DNA of 64,000 bases from Siphonodentalium dalli (lineage: Eukaryota; Mollusca; Scaphopoda; Gadilida; Siphonodentaliidae), in NCBI GenBank assembly GCA_032622095.1, contig CP136062.1:8459710-8523709 (forward strand), written 5' to 3'. The translations under genes were made by a program, and so were the position numbers. The notes under the pieces are model-generated. The model saw only the letters and a list, made by a program, of their open reading frames with translations. It ran no database searches and was not told where the DNA came from. Below are positions 59,539 through 64,000 of this stretch, piece by piece. The first letter of the stretch is position 1, and each line of letters opens with the position of its first letter.

Positions 59539-62500
59539 TTAATTATTTCATGACGGGAGCTGCGTTGGTGCAGCATTAACTATTTTATGATGGGATCTGT
59601 GCTGGTGCAGCATTAACCCTTTCATGACGGGTAGCTCTGCTGGTCCAGCATTAATCCTTCCATGGTGGGACCATGACGACAGTTGCGTGGTTGCAGCATT
59701 AGTTATTTCATGAAGGGAGCTGCGTTGGTGCAGCATTAAATATTTGATAATGGGAGCTGCGTTCTGCGCTGGTGCAGCATTAATTATTTCATGACGGGAG
59801 CTGCGTTGGTGCAACATTAGTTATTTGATGATGGGAGCTGCGTTGGTGCAGCATTAACTCTTTCATGACGGGAGCTGCGTTAGTGCAGCATTAATTATTT
59901 GATTATGGGAGCTGCGTTGGTGCAGCATTAACTCTTTCATGGCGGGAGCTGCGTTAGTGCAACATTAATTATTTGCTGATGGGAGCTGCGCTGGTGCAGC
60001 ATTAATTATTTCATTGCGGGAGCTGCGTTGGTGCAGCATTAGTTATTTGATGATGGGAGCTGCATTGGGGCAACATCAAGTCTTTCATGACTGGAGCTGC
60101 GTTGGGCAGCATTAATTATTTCATGATGGGAGCTGTGCTGGAGCAGCATTAACCTTTTTATGACGGGAGCTGTGTTGGTGGAGTATTAACCATTTCATGA
60201 CGGGATCTGCGCTGATGCAGAATTAATTCTTTCATGACGGGATTTGTGCTGGTGCAGCATTAATTATTTAATGACTGGAGCTGCGTTGGTGCAGCATTAA
60301 CTAATTCATGACGGAAGCTGCGCTGGTGCAGCATTTATTATTTCATGACGGGAGCTGCGTTGGTGCAGCATTAACTATTTTATGATGGGATCTGTGCTGG
60401 TGCACCATTAACCCTTTCATGACGGGTAGCTCTGCTGGTCCAGCATTAACCCTTCCATGGTGGGACCATGACGACAGTTGCGTTGTTGCAGCATTAGTTA
60501 TTTCATGAAGGGAGCTGCGTTGGTGCAGCATTAATTATTTGATGATGGGAGCCCGCGTTGGTGCAGCATTAACTATTTCATAGCGGGAGCTGCGCTGGTG
60601 CAGCATTAAATATTTGATAATGGGAGCTGCGTTCTGCGCTGGTGCAGCATTAATTATTTCATGACGGGAGCTGCGTTGGTGCAACATTAGTTATTTGATG
60701 ATGGGAGCTGCGTTGGTGCAGCATTAACCCTTTCATGACGGGAGCTGCGTTGGTGCAACATTAACCCTTTGGTGACGGGAGCTGTGCTGGTGCAGCATTA
60801 ATTATGTGATGACGGGAGCTGGGTTGGTGCAGCATTAACTATTTCATGAAGGGAACTGCGTTGGTGCAGTATTAACTATTTCATGACGGGAGCTGCGCTG
60901 GTGCATCATTAATTATTTCAGGACGGGGCTGCCGTGGTGCAGCATTAATTATTTCATGAAGGGAGCTGCATTGTTGCAGCATTGACTCTTTCATGACGGG
61001 AGCTGCGCTGGTGCAGTATTAATACATTTCATGACGGGAGTTGCGTTGGTGCAGCGTTAATTATTTGATGATGGGAGCTGCGTTGGTGCAGCATTAACTC
61101 TTTCATGACGAGAGCTGCGTTAGTGCAGCATTAATTATTTCATGAAGGGAGCTGCGTTGGTGCAGCATTAATTATTTGATGATGGGAGCCCGCTTGGTGC
61201 AGCATTAATTATTTCATGGCGGGAGTTGCGCTGGTGCAGCATTAATTATTTCATGACGGGAGCTGCGTTGGTGTAGCATTTGTTGCCGCATTAGTTATTT
61301 CATGAAGGGAGCTGCGTTGGTGCAGCATTAATTATTTGATGATGGGAGCCCGCGTTGGTGCAGCATTAACTATTTCATGGCGAGAGCTGCGCTGGTGCAG
61401 CATTAATTATTTCATGACGGGAGCTGCGTTGGTGTAGCATTAAACCCATTCATGACGGGAGCTGCGCTGGTGCAGCATTAATTATTTCATGACGGGAGCC
61501 CGCGTTGGTGCAGCATTAGTTATTTCATGAAGGGAGCTGCGTTGGTGCAGCATTAATTATTTAATGACGGGAGCTGCGTTGGTGCAGCATTAACTATTTT
61601 ATGATGGGATCTGTGCTGGTGCAGGATTAACCCTTTCATGACGGGTAGCTCTGCTGGTCCAGCATTAACCCTTCCATGGTGGGACCTTGACGACAGTTGC
61701 GTTGTTGCAGCATTAGTTATTTCATGAAGGTAGCTGCGTTGGTGCAGCATTAAATATTTGATGATGGGAGCTGCGTTGGTGCAGCATTAACTCTTTCATG
61801 ACGGGAGCTGCGCTGGTGCAGCATTAATTATTTCATTAAGGGAGCTGCGTTGGTGCAGCATTAATTATTTGATGATGGGAGCCCGCGTTGGTGCAGCATT
61901 AACTATTTCATGGCGAGAGTTGCGCTGATGCAGCATTAATTATTTCATGACAGGAGCTGCGTTGGTGTAGCATTAACCCTTTTATGACGGGAGCTGCGTT
62001 GGTGCAGCATTAATTATTTGCTGATGGGAGCTGCGTTGGTGTAGCATTAACCCATTCACGAAGGGAGCTGCGTTGGTGCAGCATTAAATATTTGATGATG
62101 GGAACTGCGCTGGTGCAGCATTAACTCTTTCATGACGGGAGCTGCGCTGGTGCAGCATTAATTATTTCACGAAGTGAGCTGCAGCATTAATTATTTGATG
62201 ATGGGAGCCCGCGTTGGTGCAGCATTAACTATTTCATGGCGGGAGCTGCGCTGGTGCAGCATTAACTATTTCATGATGGGAGCTGCGCTGGTGCACCATT
62301 AATTAGTTCAGGACGGGGTTGCGTTGGTGCAGCATTAATTATTTCATGACGGGAGCTGCGTTTGTGCAGCATTAACCCATTCATGACGGAAGCTGCGTTG
62401 GGGCAGCATTAATTTGTTCATGACGGGAGCTGCGTTGGGCAGCATTAATTCTTTCATGATGGGAGCTGTGCTGGTGCAGCATTAACCTTTTTATGACGGG

Positions 62501-64000
62501 AGCTGTGTTGGTGCAGTATTAACCCTTTCATGACGGGAGCTGCGCTGGTGCTGCATTAATTGTTTCATGACGGGAGCTGTGTTGGTGCAGCATTAATTAT
62601 TTAACGACGGGAGCTGCGTTGGTGCAGCATTAACTCATTCATGACGGGAGCTGCGCTGGTGCAGCATTAATTATTTCATGACGGGAGCTGCGTTGGTGCA
62701 GCATTGACTCTTTCATGACGGGAGCTGCGCTGGTGCAGTATTAATACATTTCATGACGGGAGTTGCGTTGGTGCAGCGTTAATTATTTAATGATGGGAGC
62801 TGCGTTGGTGCAGCATAAACTCTTTCATGACGGGAGCTGCGTTAGCGCAGAAATAATTATTTGATTATGGGAGCTGCGTTGGTGCAGCATTAACTCTTTC
62901 ATGACGGGAGCTGCGTTAGTGCAGCATTAATTATTTGATTATGGGAGCTGCTTTGGTGCAGCATTAACTCTTTCATGGCGGGAGTTGCGCTGGTCCAGCA
63001 TTAATTATTTCATGACTGGAGCTGCGTTGGTGCATCATTAATAATTTCATAACCGGAGCTGCGCTGATGCAGCATTAATTATTTGATGACGGGAGCTGCG
63101 TTGGTGCAGCGTTAACTCTTTCATGACGGGAGCTGAGCTGGTGCAACATTTATTATTTCATGACGGGAGCTACGTTGGTGCATCATTAATTATTTGCTGA
63201 TGGGAGCTGCGCTGGTGCAGTATTAATACATTTCATGACGGGAGCTGCGTTGGTGCAGCGTTAATTATTTGATAATGGGAGCTGCGTTGGTGCATCATTA
63301 ACTATTTTACGACGGGAGCTGTGCTGGGCAGCATTAACCCTTTCATGACGGGGAGCTGTGCTGGAGCAGCATTAACTCTTCCATGACGGTAGTTGAGTTG
63401 GAGTAGGATTAGTTATTTCATGAAGGGAGCTGCGTTGGTGCAGCATTAAATATTTGATGATGGGATCTGCGTTGGTGCAGCAATAACTCTTTCGTGACGG
63501 GAGCTGCGCTGGTGCAGCATTAATTATTTCATGACGGGATCTGCATTGGTGCAGCATTAGTTATTTGATGATGGGAGCTGCATTGGGGCAACATCAAGTC
63601 TTTCATGACTGGAGCTGCATTAATTATTTCATGATGGGAGCTGTGCTGGTGCAGCATTAACCTTTTTATGACGGGAGCTGTGTTGGTGGAGTATTAACCA
63701 TTTCATGACGGGATCTGCGCTGACGCAGCATTAATTCTTTCATGACGGGATCTGTGCTGGTGCAGCATTAATTATTCAATGACGGGAGCTGACTTGGTGC
63801 AGCATTAACTCATTCATGACGGGAGCTGCGCTGGTGCAGCATTAACTATATTATGATGGGATCTGTGCTGGTGCAGCATTAACCCTTTCATGACGGGTAG
63901 CTTTGCTGGTCCAGAATTAACCCTTCCATGGTGGGACCATGACGACAGTTGCGTTGTTGCAGCATTAGTTATTTCATGAAGGGAGCTGCGTTGGTGCAGC

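Larger units (their letters stand above)
19690..64000 (+). repeat. 37-bp satellite array with higher-order structure
   Basis: At least 44.3 kb of head-to-tail monomers, about 1,200 units, continuing beyond the window. The 37-bp unit can be described as GTGCAGCATTAATTATTTCA followed by TGACGGGAGCTGCGTTG. Main variants affect four places: ATTATTTCA, CTCTTTCA, CCCATTCA or ATTATTTGA after GCATTA; GACGGG or GATGGG; GCGTTGG, GCGCTGG or GTGCTGG; and GCAGCATT, GCACCATT or GCATCATT. Some units lack about 11 bp (GGAGCTGCAGCATT). Others carry an extra GTTGATGATGGGAGCTACGC or the special CATGGTGGGACCATG form. The first units (19690-19930) are the most irregular, as is usual at an array edge. GC content is visibly higher than in the flank. 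Minus-strand frames of up to 89 codons come from the repeat and show no sign of being genes. The role could be heterochromatin or centromere, but this is unknown. Confidence 0.97.

Noticed and set aside
19728-63557. More than twenty minus-strand frames of 61-89 codons with LHQRSSLHEITN-like text in the satellite
   Set aside because: A 37-bp unit shifts frame every monomer, and the frames open only where variants remove the TAATTAATG stop. Repeats, not selection, explain them. No start context, codon bias or domain supports a protein.
19690-64000. CRISPR-like array
   Set aside because: The whole 37-bp unit is repeated without unique spacers, and the surroundings are clearly eukaryotic.
19690-64000. 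CENP-B box in the monomer
   Set aside because: A CGGG is present, but the required TTCG and the spaced A are not in register in the common monomer, so no real match.
1-64000. tRNA or rRNA genes
   Set aside because: No cloverleaf with A and B boxes and no rRNA core sequence was noticed by eye. A covariance-model scan would be decisive and could not be run.

Overview
This window is nuclear DNA of a metazoan, most likely a marine invertebrate. It carries APE-type non-LTR retrotransposon (LINE) remnants, an L1-like ORF1 remnant, MITE-like elements, several minisatellites, one intron-containing gene, and a very large satellite array. Motifs of the type GGGAGATAACTC and GGGCCATAACTC near 17.1-17.4 kb are a repeat signature I associate from memory with molluscs, so a mollusc is my best guess. 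There are no operons or bacterial features.

Layout. 1-1.64 kb: non-coding, with a diverged direct repeat pair. 1.65-2.67 kb: decayed C-terminal part of a LINE reverse transcriptase (+). 2.68-3.04 kb: impure GAT/GAC triplet microsatellite. 3.1-7.04 kb: a decayed LINE on the minus strand, split by a 5'-truncated CR1-like LINE (+, 3416-4331) flanked by a 6-bp target-site duplication. 7.62-8.06 kb: a 435-bp MITE-like element with long terminal inverted repeats built around 67-bp hairpins; parts of it recur at 14.15 and 19.2 kb. 8.2-11.07 kb: a diverged tandem array of about 497 bp per unit, one unit of which holds a 697-bp hAT-like non-autonomous element. 11.1-12.0 kb: L1-like ORF1 remnant (-).

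12.3-18.2 kb: the only likely host gene (-). Exon 1 (17927-18178) encodes a signal anchor and a stalk. The terminal exon (12322-12882) encodes a SAM-methyltransferase-like domain. The 5' and 3' splice signals are in matching phase 0, and the conceptual product is 270 aa if no exon lies between them. The 5-kb intron holds a 51-bp minisatellite that reiterates its own splice-acceptor region together with CRE octamers, an inverted repeat, a MITE fragment and a 32-bp minisatellite of about 42 units. Three CRE-like half sites lie 9-10 bp apart just upstream of the start codon.

19.69-64.0 kb: an uninterrupted satellite of 37-bp monomers (about 1,200), running off the end of the window. It has higher-order structure: consecutive multi-kb tandem duplications of about 3.87-4.13 kb, 6,061 bp and 4,461 bp. 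The last two are almost identical between copies. A lone inverted monomer sits at 19311-19341, outside the array and directly beside a MITE remnant. The many short minus-strand reading frames inside the array are by-products of the repeat and are not annotated as genes. The most unusual parts of the window are the multi-scale satellite, its orphan inverted monomer, and the minisatellite that multiplies a splice acceptor.
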